DNA from: Christiangramia fulva
Lineage (GTDB): Bacteria > Bacteroidota > Bacteroidia > Flavobacteriales > Flavobacteriaceae
Assembly (NCBI RefSeq): GCF_003024155.1
Contig: NZ_CP028136.1
Coordinates: forward strand, 3,038,001 to 3,102,000
Reading direction: 5' to 3'
DNA length: 64,000 nucleotides
Of the stretch, positions 35,512 to 44,642 are shown piece after piece (position 1 is the first letter of the stretch; each line of letters opens with the position of its first letter). Position numbers and translations under genes: made by a program. The notes under the pieces were generated by a model. It was not told the DNA's origin and did not search any database. It saw only the letters and a program-made list of their open reading frames with translations.

Positions 35512-36459
35512 ATGAGAAGGATTTTATATTTTCTACTATTGGGTTTCTTCGGTTTCGTTCAGGCACAGAATGAGCAATTCTTCAACCCGGTTATAAAGGA
35601 TAAATTCACGGCTGATCCTGCGGCACTGGTCTATAAAGACTCGGTTTACCTTTACACAGGTCACGATGAGGCGCCCGATGACTTTCATTTTTATAAAATG
35701 AATGACTGGCTGGTATATTCTTCAGCCGATATGAAAAACTGGAAAGAGCATCCTGTTCCGTTAAAAGTATCTGATTTTAGCTGGGCAAAAGCCGATGCCT
35801 GGGCAGCCCAGGTCATTGAACGTGATGGAAAGTTTTACTGGTATGTGAGCGTGGAACATGCTACCAAACCTGGAAAAGCAATTGGAGTCGCTGTAGCCGA
35901 TAATCCTTTGGGACCTTTCAAGGACGCCCGGGGTTCTGCACTTGTCACCAATGACATGACCAAAGAGACTAATATTTCCTGGGATGATATCGATCCTACC
36001 GTTTATATAGATGATGATGGCCAGGCCTATCTTTACTGGGGAAATACAGTGTGTTATTGGGCGAAACTGAAGAAGAATATGATCGAATTTGACGGGCCTA
36101 TACATTCTGTAAAACTACCTGGATATACCGAAGCTCCCTGGATCCACAAAAAAGGCGACTGGTATTATTTGAGTTATGCATACGGTTTTCCGGAAAGGAC
36201 AGCCTACGCTATGAGCAAATCTATAGAAGGACCCTGGGCATATAAAGGCATTTTAAATGAAATTGCCGGAAACAGCAATACCAACCATCAGGCAATTATC
36301 AATTTCAAGAATAAGTGGTATTTTATTTATCATAATGGAGGTATTCAGCCAGGAGGAGGAAGTTTCCATCGTTCGGTCTGCATTGATTCCTTGTATTATA
36401 ATGAAGATGGGAGCCTGAGAAAAGTTATTATGACTTCGGAAGGTCTTAAAAACGAATAA
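35512..36459 (+). CDS. GH43 family glycosidase (exported)
   Basis: A 315-aa single-domain GH43 with signal peptide (ending GFVQAQ). Catalytic acidic residues are visible in DKFTADPAALVYKDSV (base), DDIDPTVYIDDD (modulator) and GYTEAPWIHKKG (acid). The family has mostly alpha-L-arabinofuranosidases, arabinanases and beta-xylosidases; the neighbours favour exo-acting arabinofuranosidase. One base separates it from both neighbouring genes, which shows tight operon packing. Confidence 0.88.
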   Translation: MRRILYFLLLGFFGFVQAQNEQFFNPVIKDKFTADPAALVYKDSVYLYTGHDEAPDDFHFYKMNDWLVYSSADMKNWKEHPVPLKVSDFSWAKADAWAAQVIERDGKFYWYVSVEHATKPGKAIGVAVADNPLGPFKDARGSALVTNDMTKETNISWDDIDPTVYIDDDGQAYLYWGNTVCYWAKLKKNMIEFDGPIHSVKLPGYTEAPWIHKKGDWYYLSYAYGFPERTAYAMSKSIEGPWAYKGILNEIAGNSNTNHQAIINFKNKWYFIYHNGGIQPGGGSFHRSVCIDSLYYNEDGSLRKVIMTSEGLKNE

Positions 36460-36460
36460 T

Positions 36461-37441
36461 ATGAAAAATTCAATAAGTATATTTTTTCTGATTTTTATTG
36501 GGATTTTTATGAATTCCAATGCTCAGGACATTCGAGTTCACGATCCGGTTGTAATTAAACAGAACGATACCTATTATCTCTATAATACCGGATGGGGTAT
36601 TGGTGTATATAGTTCCAAAGACCTTAAAAACTGGAAAAAAGAACCTCCGGTATTTCCTGAAAAGCCAGAATGGACAGATTCTGTGGTTCCCGATTTTAAG
36701 AACCACATCTGGGCACCCGATATTTCTTATCATAACGGGAAATATTATCTCTATTATTCAGTTTCGGCTTTTGCAAAGAATACTTCTGCCATTGGGGTTG
36801 CTACCAATACCACACTTGATCCTGATGATAAAGACTATAACTGGGTGGATCATGGCATCGTGATTCGCTCAATTCCTAACCGCGATATGTGGAATGCCAT
36901 CGATCCGAACTTGATAATTGATGAAGAAGGCACGCCCTGGCTGGCTTTCGGATCATTCTGGAACGGACTTAAATTGGTGAAATTGGATAAGAATCTTACC
37001 AAGATAGCTAAACCTCAGGAATGGCATACCATTGCAAGACGGGAAAGAAGTTTCAAAATCCCTGATGCTGATCCTGGGGACGCGGCACTGGAAGCTCCAT
37101 TTATCTATAAAAAAGGCGACTGGTATTATCTTTTCCTTTCCTGGGATCTTTGTTGCCGGGGTGAGAACAGTACCTATAAGGTGGCAGTAGGCCGGTCTAA
37201 GAATGTAACAGGACCTTATGTTGATAAAGAGGGAATCCCATTATCTGAAGGAGGTGGAACGGTCATTCTTAAAGGGAATGAAGACTGGTACGGCCGAGGC
37301 CACAATAGTATCTATAATTTTGAAGGGAAAGATTTGATGTTTTTCCATGCTTACGACGCCCATGACAATGGTGCTCCGAAGCTTGGAATAAAAGAGATCA
37401 AATGGGTAGATGGATGGCCGGAATTAGAACCTTTTAATTAA
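36461..37441 (+). CDS. GH43 arabinan endo-1,5-alpha-L-arabinosidase-like (exported)
   Basis: A 326-aa GH43 protein with signal peptide (ending MNSNAQ). Catalytic residues are in RVHDPVVIKQ (base), NAIDPNLIIDEEG (modulator) and ALEAPFIYKKG (acid). The motifs HIWAPDISYHNGKYYLYYSVS and GRGHNSIYNFEGKD are typical of short endo-1,5-arabinanases. It probably shortens imported arabino-oligosaccharides in the periplasm. A second arabinanase with a different size and location (a lipoprotein) lies four genes upstream of the locus end. Confidence 0.9.
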   Translation: MKNSISIFFLIFIGIFMNSNAQDIRVHDPVVIKQNDTYYLYNTGWGIGVYSSKDLKNWKKEPPVFPEKPEWTDSVVPDFKNHIWAPDISYHNGKYYLYYSVSAFAKNTSAIGVATNTTLDPDDKDYNWVDHGIVIRSIPNRDMWNAIDPNLIIDEEGTPWLAFGSFWNGLKLVKLDKNLTKIAKPQEWHTIARRERSFKIPDADPGDAALEAPFIYKKGDWYYLFLSWDLCCRGENSTYKVAVGRSKNVTGPYVDKEGIPLSEGGGTVILKGNEDWYGRGHNSIYNFEGKDLMFFHAYDAHDNGAPKLGIKEIKWVDGWPELEPFN

Positions 37442-37476
37442 AAATTTTCAAAAAAAAATCAAAATATAAGCTAAGC

Positions 37477-39456
37477 ATGAAAAAGTTTGATAAAATATTA
37501 ATGATTCTTTCGGTGATATTTTCACTGGGAACGATGACGGCCCAGGAACATGAGCTGAAAGTAAACGCGGCGAAAACGGTAGCTGAAATTCAGCCTACCA
37601 TGTACGGGATCTTCTTCGAGGATATCAATTTCGCGGCCGATGGCGGTTTATATGCCGAAAAAGTGAAAAACCGATCTTTTGAATTCGAACTTCCGAAAAT
37701 GGGATGGATAGAACCGAATTCTGATAGACATTCCTTTAATAAAAACTCAGGAATCGCCCGTATTATACAGTTTCAGGACACCACCGGAAATCACAATTTT
37801 GCCCGGATTACCGTGAATGACGCTTCCGGATATAAACTTATCAATGAGGGTTACCGCGGCATGGGTATCAAGAAAGATGCTGAATATCGCTTATCGGTAG
37901 AAGTGGCTCAGCCAAAGGGAATTGAAAAGATCCATTTTAAGCTAATTGATGAAGACGGGGAAGTGATTGGAGAGACCAGTATTTCTCCCGATTCTGAGCA
38001 GTGGAAAACCTACGAATCGGTTTTTACCGCTACTGAAACCGCTGAAAAAGCCAAACTTCAGGTCACCTTTGAGGGCAACGGCGACATAGATTTGGATATG
38101 ATCTCACTTTTTCCGGTGGATACCTGGAAAGGAAGAAAGAACGGTCTGCGCAAAGATCTCGTTCAGTTATTGGCCGATATGGATCCAGGTTTTCTCCGTT
38201 TTCCCGGTGGTTGCATCGTGGAAGGGAGAACACTTGCCAAAAGATACCAGTGGAAGAAGACGGTAGGCCCTGTAGAAGACCGTGAATTGCTGGTAAACCG
38301 ATGGAATACTGAATTTTCTCATAGGCTTACTCCCGATTATTATCAAAGTTTCGGACTTGGTTATTACGAGTATTTTCAGTTAGCTGAGGATATAGGTGCC
38401 GAGCCTTTGCCAATCTTGGGGGTGGGAATTGCCTGCCAGTTCAATACCGGCGAACTGGTTCCTATGGACGAACTTGATCCCTATGTTCAGGATGCCATTG
38501 ATCTCATCCAGTTCGCAAATGGTCCCGTTGATTCAAAATGGGGAAAGATCCGCGCTGAAATGGGACATCCCGAACCTTTTGGTTTGGAATACATCGGTAT
38601 CGGGAATGAACAATGGGGCCCGGAATATATTGAACGTTTTAAAGTTTTTCAGAAAGCAATACAGGAAAAATATCCTGATATAACAATTGTCTCCGGTAGC
38701 GGACCTTTTCCGGAAGGCGATTATTTCGATTATGGCTGGGAGCAATTAAAAAAGCTTAATGCCGAGATCATTGACGAACATTATTATAAGCCGCCTAAAT
38801 GGTTCCGCGAGAATGCCACCCGATATGATGATTATGACCGTAACGGGCCAAAAGTTTTTGCCGGAGAGTACGCAGCACAAAGTGTGGGTATTGCCAGTCC
38901 CGAAAATAAGAACAATTGGGAAACCGCACTTTCTGAAGCGGCGTTCATGACCGGGTTGGAAAGAAATGCCGATGTGGTTTATATGACCTCTTATGCTCCA
39001 TTAATGGCTCATAAAGATGCCTGGCAGTGGACTCCCGATCTGATCTGGTTCGATAATTTGAAATCTTATGGAACTCCCAATTATTATGTTCAAAAGCTCT
39101 TCGCCAATAATAAGGGAACCGATCTTGTTTCGGTGACAGAGAATGGTAAGCCTTTAACAGGGCAGCAGGATCTTTATGCTTCGGCAGTACGCGATGAGAA
39201 AAATAATCAGCTCATTGTGAAATTGGTCAATACCTCAAAGAAAGAAATGGAGGTCGAATTAAAACTAAAGGGTGTGAAACCGGGTTCTAAAGGAGATTTA
39301 ATAGTATTGAAAGATGACGATTTATCCGCTGAAAATTCTTTGGAAAATCGAAAAAATATAAGTCCCGAGGTTAAGAGCCTGGAAATCGATGGTAGAGAAC
39401 TTGAACTTGAACTCGAGCCTTATTCGGTAAATGTGGTTAAAATCAATATAAAATAA
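37477..39456 (+). CDS. GH51 alpha-L-arabinofuranosidase, large form with N-terminal carbohydrate-binding-like domain (exported)
   Basis: A 659-aa exported enzyme (signal ending GTMTAQ). Between the opening strand MYGIFFEDINFAADGG and the catalytic barrel lies a CBM4-like beta-sandwich (about residues 75-215). The barrel carries the acid/base in YIGIGNEQWGPEY (Glu378) and the nucleophile in FAGEYAAQS (Glu464). It differs from the first GH51 of the locus in length and architecture, so the two are likely specialised for different branches or chain lengths. It is the last gene before the araB promoter. Confidence 0.92.
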   Translation: MKKFDKILMILSVIFSLGTMTAQEHELKVNAAKTVAEIQPTMYGIFFEDINFAADGGLYAEKVKNRSFEFELPKMGWIEPNSDRHSFNKNSGIARIIQFQDTTGNHNFARITVNDASGYKLINEGYRGMGIKKDAEYRLSVEVAQPKGIEKIHFKLIDEDGEVIGETSISPDSEQWKTYESVFTATETAEKAKLQVTFEGNGDIDLDMISLFPVDTWKGRKNGLRKDLVQLLADMDPGFLRFPGGCIVEGRTLAKRYQWKKTVGPVEDRELLVNRWNTEFSHRLTPDYYQSFGLGYYEYFQLAEDIGAEPLPILGVGIACQFNTGELVPMDELDPYVQDAIDLIQFANGPVDSKWGKIRAEMGHPEPFGLEYIGIGNEQWGPEYIERFKVFQKAIQEKYPDITIVSGSGPFPEGDYFDYGWEQLKKLNAEIIDEHYYKPPKWFRENATRYDDYDRNGPKVFAGEYAAQSVGIASPENKNNWETALSEAAFMTGLERNADVVYMTSYAPLMAHKDAWQWTPDLIWFDNLKSYGTPNYYVQKLFANNKGTDLVSVTENGKPLTGQQDLYASAVRDEKNNQLIVKLVNTSKKEMEVELKLKGVKPGSKGDLIVLKDDDLSAENSLENRKNISPEVKSLEIDGRELELELEPYSVNVVKINIK

Positions 39457-39470
39457 TATTTGAGTAATTA

Positions 39471-39491
39471 TAAGTGTTTTTATTACACTTA
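39471..39491 (+). promoter_or_regulatory. candidate AraR operator, site 2 (araB)
   Basis: TAAGTGT-N7-ACACTTA, a perfect inverted repeat with 7-bp arms. It overlaps the expected -33 region of the araB promoter, whose -7 box lies 15 nt downstream. Confidence 0.65.
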
Positions 39492-39506
39492 ATAATTCTA
39501 TTTTGA

Positions 39507-39514
39507 TATATTTG
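39507..39514 (+). promoter_or_regulatory. -7 element of the araB promoter
   Basis: TATATTTG fits the Bacteroidota -7 consensus TAnnTTTG exactly. It lies 20 nt before the araB start codon. No clear TTG -33 box is seen, which is consistent with the operator occupying that position. Confidence 0.5.
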
Positions 39515-39534
39515 AAAATATTAAACGAATAGAA

Positions 39535-41226
39535 ATGAGTAAATATGTGATAGGACTTGATTATGGAACCGATTCGGTAAGGGCGGTTTTGGTCAATGTG
39601 GAAAGCGGTAAAGAAGAAGCATCGGCGGTACACTGGTACCAGCGATGGAAAGAAAAAAGATATTGTACGCCTTCTGAAAATCAATTTCGCCAGCATCCTC
39701 TTGATCATATCGAGGGCCTTGAAAATACTATAAAGGAGGTAATCACTAAAAGCGGGGTAAAGGCCGATGCCATTACCGGAATCTGTATTGATACCACGGG
39801 TTCTTCACCGGTTCCGGTCGATCAGGCTGGACAGCCGCTGGCATTAAAAAAGGAATTTGCTGAAAACCCTAATGCCATGATGGTTTTGTGGAAAGATCAC
39901 ACCTCTATAAATGAGGCCAACGAGATCAATGATCTTGCACGCAGCTGGGGAGGTCCGGATTATACCAAATACGAAGGCGGAATTTATTCTTCGGAATGGT
40001 TCTGGGCAAAGATACTTCATATCGTTCGCGAGGATGAAAAAGTGAAAAATGCGGCTTATTCCTGGATGGAACATTGCGACCTGATGACCTATTTACTGGT
40101 AGATTCTGATCTTGAAAATTTTAAAAGAAGCCGATGCGCCGCGGGACATAAAGCTATGTGGCATAAGGAATGGGGCGGTCTTCCTTCGGAAGATTTTCTC
40201 ACAAAACTGGATCCGTATTTAGCTCAATTACGAGACAAGTTATATTCTGAAACCTATACTTCTGACCAGGTAGCCGGAAATCTTAATGCTGATTGGGCCC
40301 GAAAATTAGGCCTTTCAACGAATTGCGTTGTTGCAGTTGGAACTTTTGACGCTCATTCAGGTGCAGTGGGAGCCCAGATCGATAAACACTCCCTGGTAAG
40401 GGTAATGGGTACTTCCACCTGTGATATCATGGTTTCGCCAAATGATGAAATAGGAACCACTACTGTTAAAGGTATTTGCGGACAAGTAGACGGCTCGGTA
40501 ATCCCCGGCATGATTGGTCTGGAAGCTGGACAGTCTGCTTTTGGTGATGTGCTCGCCTGGTTCAAAGATGTTCTGAACTGGCCCCTGGAAAATCTTGTCT
40601 ATTCTTCTGAAATTCTTTCCGAAGAACAAAAGGAGGCTTTAAGACTGGAAGTTGAAGGAAACTTTATTCCGCAGCTGTCCAAACAGGCTGAAGAGCTTGA
40701 TCTTGGAGAAAGTATTCCCGTGGCCCTTGATTGGATCAACGGGAGAAGGACTCCCGATGCCAATCAGGAATTAAAAGCGGCAATTAGTAATTTGTCATTA
40801 GGGACCAAAGCGCCTCATATCTTTAAAGCACTGATCAATTCCATCTGTTTTGGTGCGAAGATGATCGTGGAGCGTTTTCAGGAAGAAGGCGTGAAAATAG
40901 AGCAGGTGATTGGTATTGGAGGTGTGGCAAGAAAATCGGCTTACATTATGCAAACCCTTGCAAACACACTCAATATGCCAATTAAAGTTGCGGAATCTGA
41001 CGAGGCACCGGCACTTGGAGCAGCGATCTATGCAGCCGTTGCCGCCGGACATTATTCAAATGTCATTGAAGCGAGCAAGAAATTAGGAAGTCCTTTTGAA
41101 GCCGAATATCATCCGCAACCGGAAAAGTTGACAGAATATTCTAAATTCATGAACGAATACAAGGAATTGGCTGCTTTTATCGAAAATAATATCAGCAAAA
41201 AAAATAAAGAGAATGTCGAAGTTTAA
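39535..41226 (+). CDS. araB: L-ribulokinase (AraB)
   Basis: A 563-aa FGGY-family kinase that phosphorylates L-ribulose to L-ribulose-5-phosphate. The N terminus YVIGLDYGTDSVRAVLVN is the ATP-phosphate loop of the family, CIDTTGSSPVPVD follows near residue 83, and VMGTSTCDIM near 290 plus IGIGGVARKSAYIMQTLAN near 460 are the C-terminal nucleotide-binding parts. It heads the intracellular arabinose operon under its own promoter and overlaps araD by 14 nt. Confidence 0.95.
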   Translation: MSKYVIGLDYGTDSVRAVLVNVESGKEEASAVHWYQRWKEKRYCTPSENQFRQHPLDHIEGLENTIKEVITKSGVKADAITGICIDTTGSSPVPVDQAGQPLALKKEFAENPNAMMVLWKDHTSINEANEINDLARSWGGPDYTKYEGGIYSSEWFWAKILHIVREDEKVKNAAYSWMEHCDLMTYLLVDSDLENFKRSRCAAGHKAMWHKEWGGLPSEDFLTKLDPYLAQLRDKLYSETYTSDQVAGNLNADWARKLGLSTNCVVAVGTFDAHSGAVGAQIDKHSLVRVMGTSTCDIMVSPNDEIGTTTVKGICGQVDGSVIPGMIGLEAGQSAFGDVLAWFKDVLNWPLENLVYSSEILSEEQKEALRLEVEGNFIPQLSKQAEELDLGESIPVALDWINGRRTPDANQELKAAISNLSLGTKAPHIFKALINSICFGAKMIVERFQEEGVKIEQVIGIGGVARKSAYIMQTLANTLNMPIKVAESDEAPALGAAIYAAVAAGHYSNVIEASKKLGSPFEAEYHPQPEKLTEYSKFMNEYKELAAFIENNISKKNKENVEV

Positions 41227-41914
41227 GGATTTAAAACAGGAGTGTTACGAAGCGAATATGCAGCTCAATGAGCTGGGGCTGGTGATCTATACTTTTGGAA
41301 ACGTAAGTGCTGTAGATCGTGAAAATGGCGTTTTTGCCATTAAACCCAGCGGTGTTCCTTACGAGGAACTGAAACCTGAAGACATCGTTATTCTCGATTT
41401 TGAAAATAACGTCATTGAAGGAAAAATGCGCCCTTCATCTGATACCAAAACACATGCTTTCCTTTATAAAAACTGGGATGAAATCGGCGGAATTGCACAT
41501 ACGCATGCAACTTATTCGGTAGCCTGGGCACAATCACAAAAAGATATTCCAATTTTTGGAACCACTCATGCCGATCATTTAACCGAAGATATTCCCTGTG
41601 CAGCCCCCATGAGGGATGACTTGATAGAAGGAAATTACGAGCACAATACCGGCATTCAAATCCTGGATTGCTTTAAAGAAAAAGGGCTTTCTTATAAAGA
41701 AGTGCCCATGGTTTTACTCGGAAATCATGGTCCGTTTACCTGGGGAAAAAATGCGGCAAAGGCGGTTTATCACAGTAAAGTGCTGGAAGCGGTTGCTGAA
41801 ATGGCCTATTTAACGCTTCAGATAAATCCTGATGCCCCAAGACTTAAAGATTCACTTATTAAAAAACATTATGAGCGTAAGCACGGAAAGGATGCTTACT
41901 ACGGTCAGAAATAA
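41213..41914 (+). CDS. araD: L-ribulose-5-phosphate 4-epimerase (AraD)
   Basis: A 233-aa class II aldolase-fold enzyme converting L-ribulose-5-phosphate to D-xylulose-5-phosphate. The zinc ligands are visible in GGIAHTHATYSVAWAQ (two His) and in VLLGNHGPFTWGKNA (His), and KPSGVPYEEL binds the phosphate. HADHLTEDIPC near residue 120 holds the catalytic Asp region. The start lies inside the end of araB, so translation is coupled. Confidence 0.95.
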   Translation: MSKFKDLKQECYEANMQLNELGLVIYTFGNVSAVDRENGVFAIKPSGVPYEELKPEDIVILDFENNVIEGKMRPSSDTKTHAFLYKNWDEIGGIAHTHATYSVAWAQSQKDIPIFGTTHADHLTEDIPCAAPMRDDLIEGNYEHNTGIQILDCFKEKGLSYKEVPMVLLGNHGPFTWGKNAAKAVYHSKVLEAVAEMAYLTLQINPDAPRLKDSLIKKHYERKHGKDAYYGQK

Positions 41915-41923
41915 AAACAGAAA

Positions 41924-43432
41924 ATGACAAATTTTGAAACAAAAGAGATCTGGTTCGTTACGGGAAGCCAGCATCTGTATGGAGAAGAAACCTTAAAACA
42001 GGTAGCAAAAAATTCCGCTGAAATCGTAAAAGGTTTCAACGACTCAAAGACAATACCTGTTAAAATCATTCATAAAGATACCGTTAAAACGCCCGATGAG
42101 ATCACAAACGTGATGCTGGAAGCCAACAGTAAAAAAGAATGTATAGGGATTGTGACCTGGATGCATACCTTTTCCCCAGCTAAAATGTGGATCAACGGAC
42201 TTTCACTTCTTAAAAAACCGGTTTGCCACCTGCATACGCAATTTAACGCTGAAATTCCATGGCAGGATATCAATATGGATTTCATGAACCTGAACCAGTC
42301 GGCTCATGGAGACCGCGAATTCGGATTCATCATGTCAAGAATGCGCAAAAAGAGAAAGATTATCGTAGGTCACTGGAAATCGGAACGCGTTCAGAAAAAA
42401 CTTTCCAACTGGAGCCGGGTAGCGCTTGGCTGGGATGAACTTCAAAACCTGAAAGTTGCCCGTATTGGCGATAACATGCGGGAGGTTGCCGTAACCGAAG
42501 GAGACAAGGTGGCCGCGCAGATCAAATTTGGAATTTCGGTAAATGCTTATGATTCATCAGATGTGGTTGCACACGTAAATAAAGTGACCGATGAGCAGCT
42601 TCAGGCTTTGCTGAAGGAATATGAAGAAAGCTATCATCTTGCCGATAATTTAAAGGAAGGTGGAGAAAAGAGACAGTCGCTGGTAGACGCGGCTAAAATT
42701 GAACTTGGCCTAAGAGCTTTTCTTGAAGAAGGAGGCTTTAAGGCTTTTACCGATACCTTTGAAAATCTTGGGGAGCTGAAACAGCTTCCCGGAATTGCCG
42801 TACAGCGACTGATGGCCGATGGCTATGGTTTTGGAGCTGAAGGAGACTGGAAAACCGCGGCTCTGCTTCGCGCAATGAAAGTGATGAGCCAGGGACTCGA
42901 AGGAGGAACTTCATTTATGGAAGATTATACCAATCATTTCAAACAGGATAATGCTTATGTTCTGGGTTCTCATATGTTGGAAATTTGTCCGACCATTGCT
43001 GATGCGAAACCTTCCTGTGAAGTACATCCGCTTGGAATTGGAGGAAAAGAAGATCCTGTAAGACTGGTTTTTAATTCACCAAAGGGAAAAGCGCTTAATG
43101 CTTCCCTCGTCGACCTGGGGAATCGTTTCAGGTTGATCGTTAATGAAGTGGAAGCCGTAGAACCGGAAGCCGATCTTCCGAATCTTCCCGTTGCCCGCGT
43201 GCTTTGGGAGCCAATGCCTGAAATGGAAACAGCGGTGACTTCCTGGATTCTCGCTGGTGGTGCTCACCATACCGTCTATACCCAGGCAATAAATACCGAA
43301 TTTTTAGAAGATCTTGCCGATATTGCAGGAATAGAACTTCTTGTAATCGATGAAAAAACAACCGTGAGGGATTTCAAAGATAGATTGAATGCCAACGAGG
43401 CCTACTATCATTTGTTCCAGCACGGAATGTAA
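41924..43432 (+). CDS. araA: L-arabinose isomerase (AraA)
   Basis: A 502-aa Mn-dependent isomerase of L-arabinose to L-ribulose. Signatures include [17 protein letters not shown] at the N terminus, [16 protein letters not shown] near residue 80, [16 protein letters not shown] near 305 (metal-binding Glu) and a late [12 protein letters not shown] segment with the metal-binding His. Length is normal. It follows araD by 9 nt. The B-D-A gene order differs from the E. coli araBAD order. Confidence 0.96.
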   Translation: MTNFETKEIWFVTGSQHLYGEETLKQVAKNSAEIVKGFNDSKTIPVKIIHKDTVKTPDEITNVMLEANSKKECIGIVTWMHTFSPAKMWINGLSLLKKPVCHLHTQFNAEIPWQDINMDFMNLNQSAHGDREFGFIMSRMRKKRKIIVGHWKSERVQKKLSNWSRVALGWDELQNLKVARIGDNMREVAVTEGDKVAAQIKFGISVNAYDSSDVVAHVNKVTDEQLQALLKEYEESYHLADNLKEGGEKRQSLVDAAKIELGLRAFLEEGGFKAFTDTFENLGELKQLPGIAVQRLMADGYGFGAEGDWKTAALLRAMKVMSQGLEGGTSFMEDYTNHFKQDNAYVLGSHMLEICPTIADAKPSCEVHPLGIGGKEDPVRLVFNSPKGKALNASLVDLGNRFRLIVNEVEAVEPEADLPNLPVARVLWEPMPEMETAVTSWILAGGAHHTVYTQAINTEFLEDLADIAGIELLVIDEKTTVRDFKDRLNANEAYYHLFQHGM

Positions 43433-43450
43433 TAACAAACAAACCTAATT

Positions 43451-44641
43451 ATGAAAACAACCACTAATCTTTTCAAAATTGCTTTAATGGCCATGGTATT
43501 TTTATTCAGTCAGTGTAAAAACGGGCAAAAAGAGGAGGAGCAAACCGCTGTAGAAGAGCAGGCCGAAACCGGTTTTACTATTAAAACTGAAGATTTCGGA
43601 ACTACCAAAAACGGGGAAAAAGTTGAAAAATATATTCTTTCAAACGAGAGCGGTCTCGAAATGAGCGTTATCTCTTATGGAGGAATTATTACCTCCTATA
43701 AAGCCCCAGATAAAAATGGAAATTATGAAGACATCGTTCTGGGGCTGGATTCTCTTTCCCAATACGAGAATGGTAGTCCCTACTTTGGCGCGATCATAGG
43801 CCGTTATGGAAACCGAATCGCAAAAGGCAAATTCACTTTAGAAGGGAAGGAATATCAATTGGAAACCAATGATGGTCCTAACCATTTACATGGCGGAAAT
43901 AAAGGTTTTGATAAAGTTGTGTGGAATGTGGAACCCGGTGAGGCCGATGAAAATTCAGCTTCTCTTAAACTTACTCATACCAGTAAGGATGGAGCCGGAG
44001 GATACCCTGGAAATCTAGATGTAACAGTAATTTACACTCTTAATAAAGATAATTCGCTAGATATCTCTTATGAGGCAACGACCGATAAAACCACGATCGT
44101 AAATCTTACCAATCATTCTTATTTTAACCTTTCAGGAGATTTTAGTGAAAAAATCCTTGATCATTTGGTGGAAATAAATGCCGATCAATTTTTGCCAATA
44201 GATAAAACTTTGATTCCTACCGGAGAGTTAAAATCGGTAGAAGGTACTCCTTTCGATTTTACACAGCCTACCCAAATTGGTAAAGCTCTTGAACTTGAAA
44301 ATTCTAATGAACAATTGAAAAGGGGCCCCGGTTTTGACCATTGCTGGGTTCTCAACAATCAGGATAGCGGCGTGCGTTTTGCTGCTTCAGCATATCATCC
44401 TGAAAGTGGCCGATTTATGGAGGTTTACACCAACGAACCCGGCTTGCAATTCTACACAGGAAATTTTCTTGACGGAACACTTCCTGCCAAAGGCGGAGGA
44501 ACCTATGGAAAACGAACCGGTTTTTGTATGGAAACGGAACATTATCCCGATTCACCTAACCAGAAGGGATTTCCTTCAGTGGTGCTGAAACCTGGAGAAA
44601 AATATACTTCTCAAACCTCTTATAAATTCTCAGTAAAATAA
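43451..44641 (+). CDS. galM: aldose 1-epimerase (mutarotase), lipoprotein
   Basis: A 396-aa lipoprotein (lipobox LFSQCKNG) with a GalM beta-sandwich. Catalytic residues are visible in GRYGNRIAKGKF near residue 118, NDGPNHLHGGNKGFDK near 140, NLTNHSYFNLSG near 220 (His) and CMETEHYPDSPNQKGFP near 360 (Glu). It interconverts alpha and beta anomers of a free sugar in the periplasm, probably L-arabinose released by the glycosidases, just before uptake by the symporter encoded one base downstream. Confidence 0.92.
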   Translation: MKTTTNLFKIALMAMVFLFSQCKNGQKEEEQTAVEEQAETGFTIKTEDFGTTKNGEKVEKYILSNESGLEMSVISYGGIITSYKAPDKNGNYEDIVLGLDSLSQYENGSPYFGAIIGRYGNRIAKGKFTLEGKEYQLETNDGPNHLHGGNKGFDKVVWNVEPGEADENSASLKLTHTSKDGAGGYPGNLDVTVIYTLNKDNSLDISYEATTDKTTIVNLTNHSYFNLSGDFSEKILDHLVEINADQFLPIDKTLIPTGELKSVEGTPFDFTQPTQIGKALELENSNEQLKRGPGFDHCWVLNNQDSGVRFAASAYHPESGRFMEVYTNEPGLQFYTGNFLDGTLPAKGGGTYGKRTGFCMETEHYPDSPNQKGFPSVVLKPGEKYTSQTSYKFSVK

Positions 44642-44642
44642 C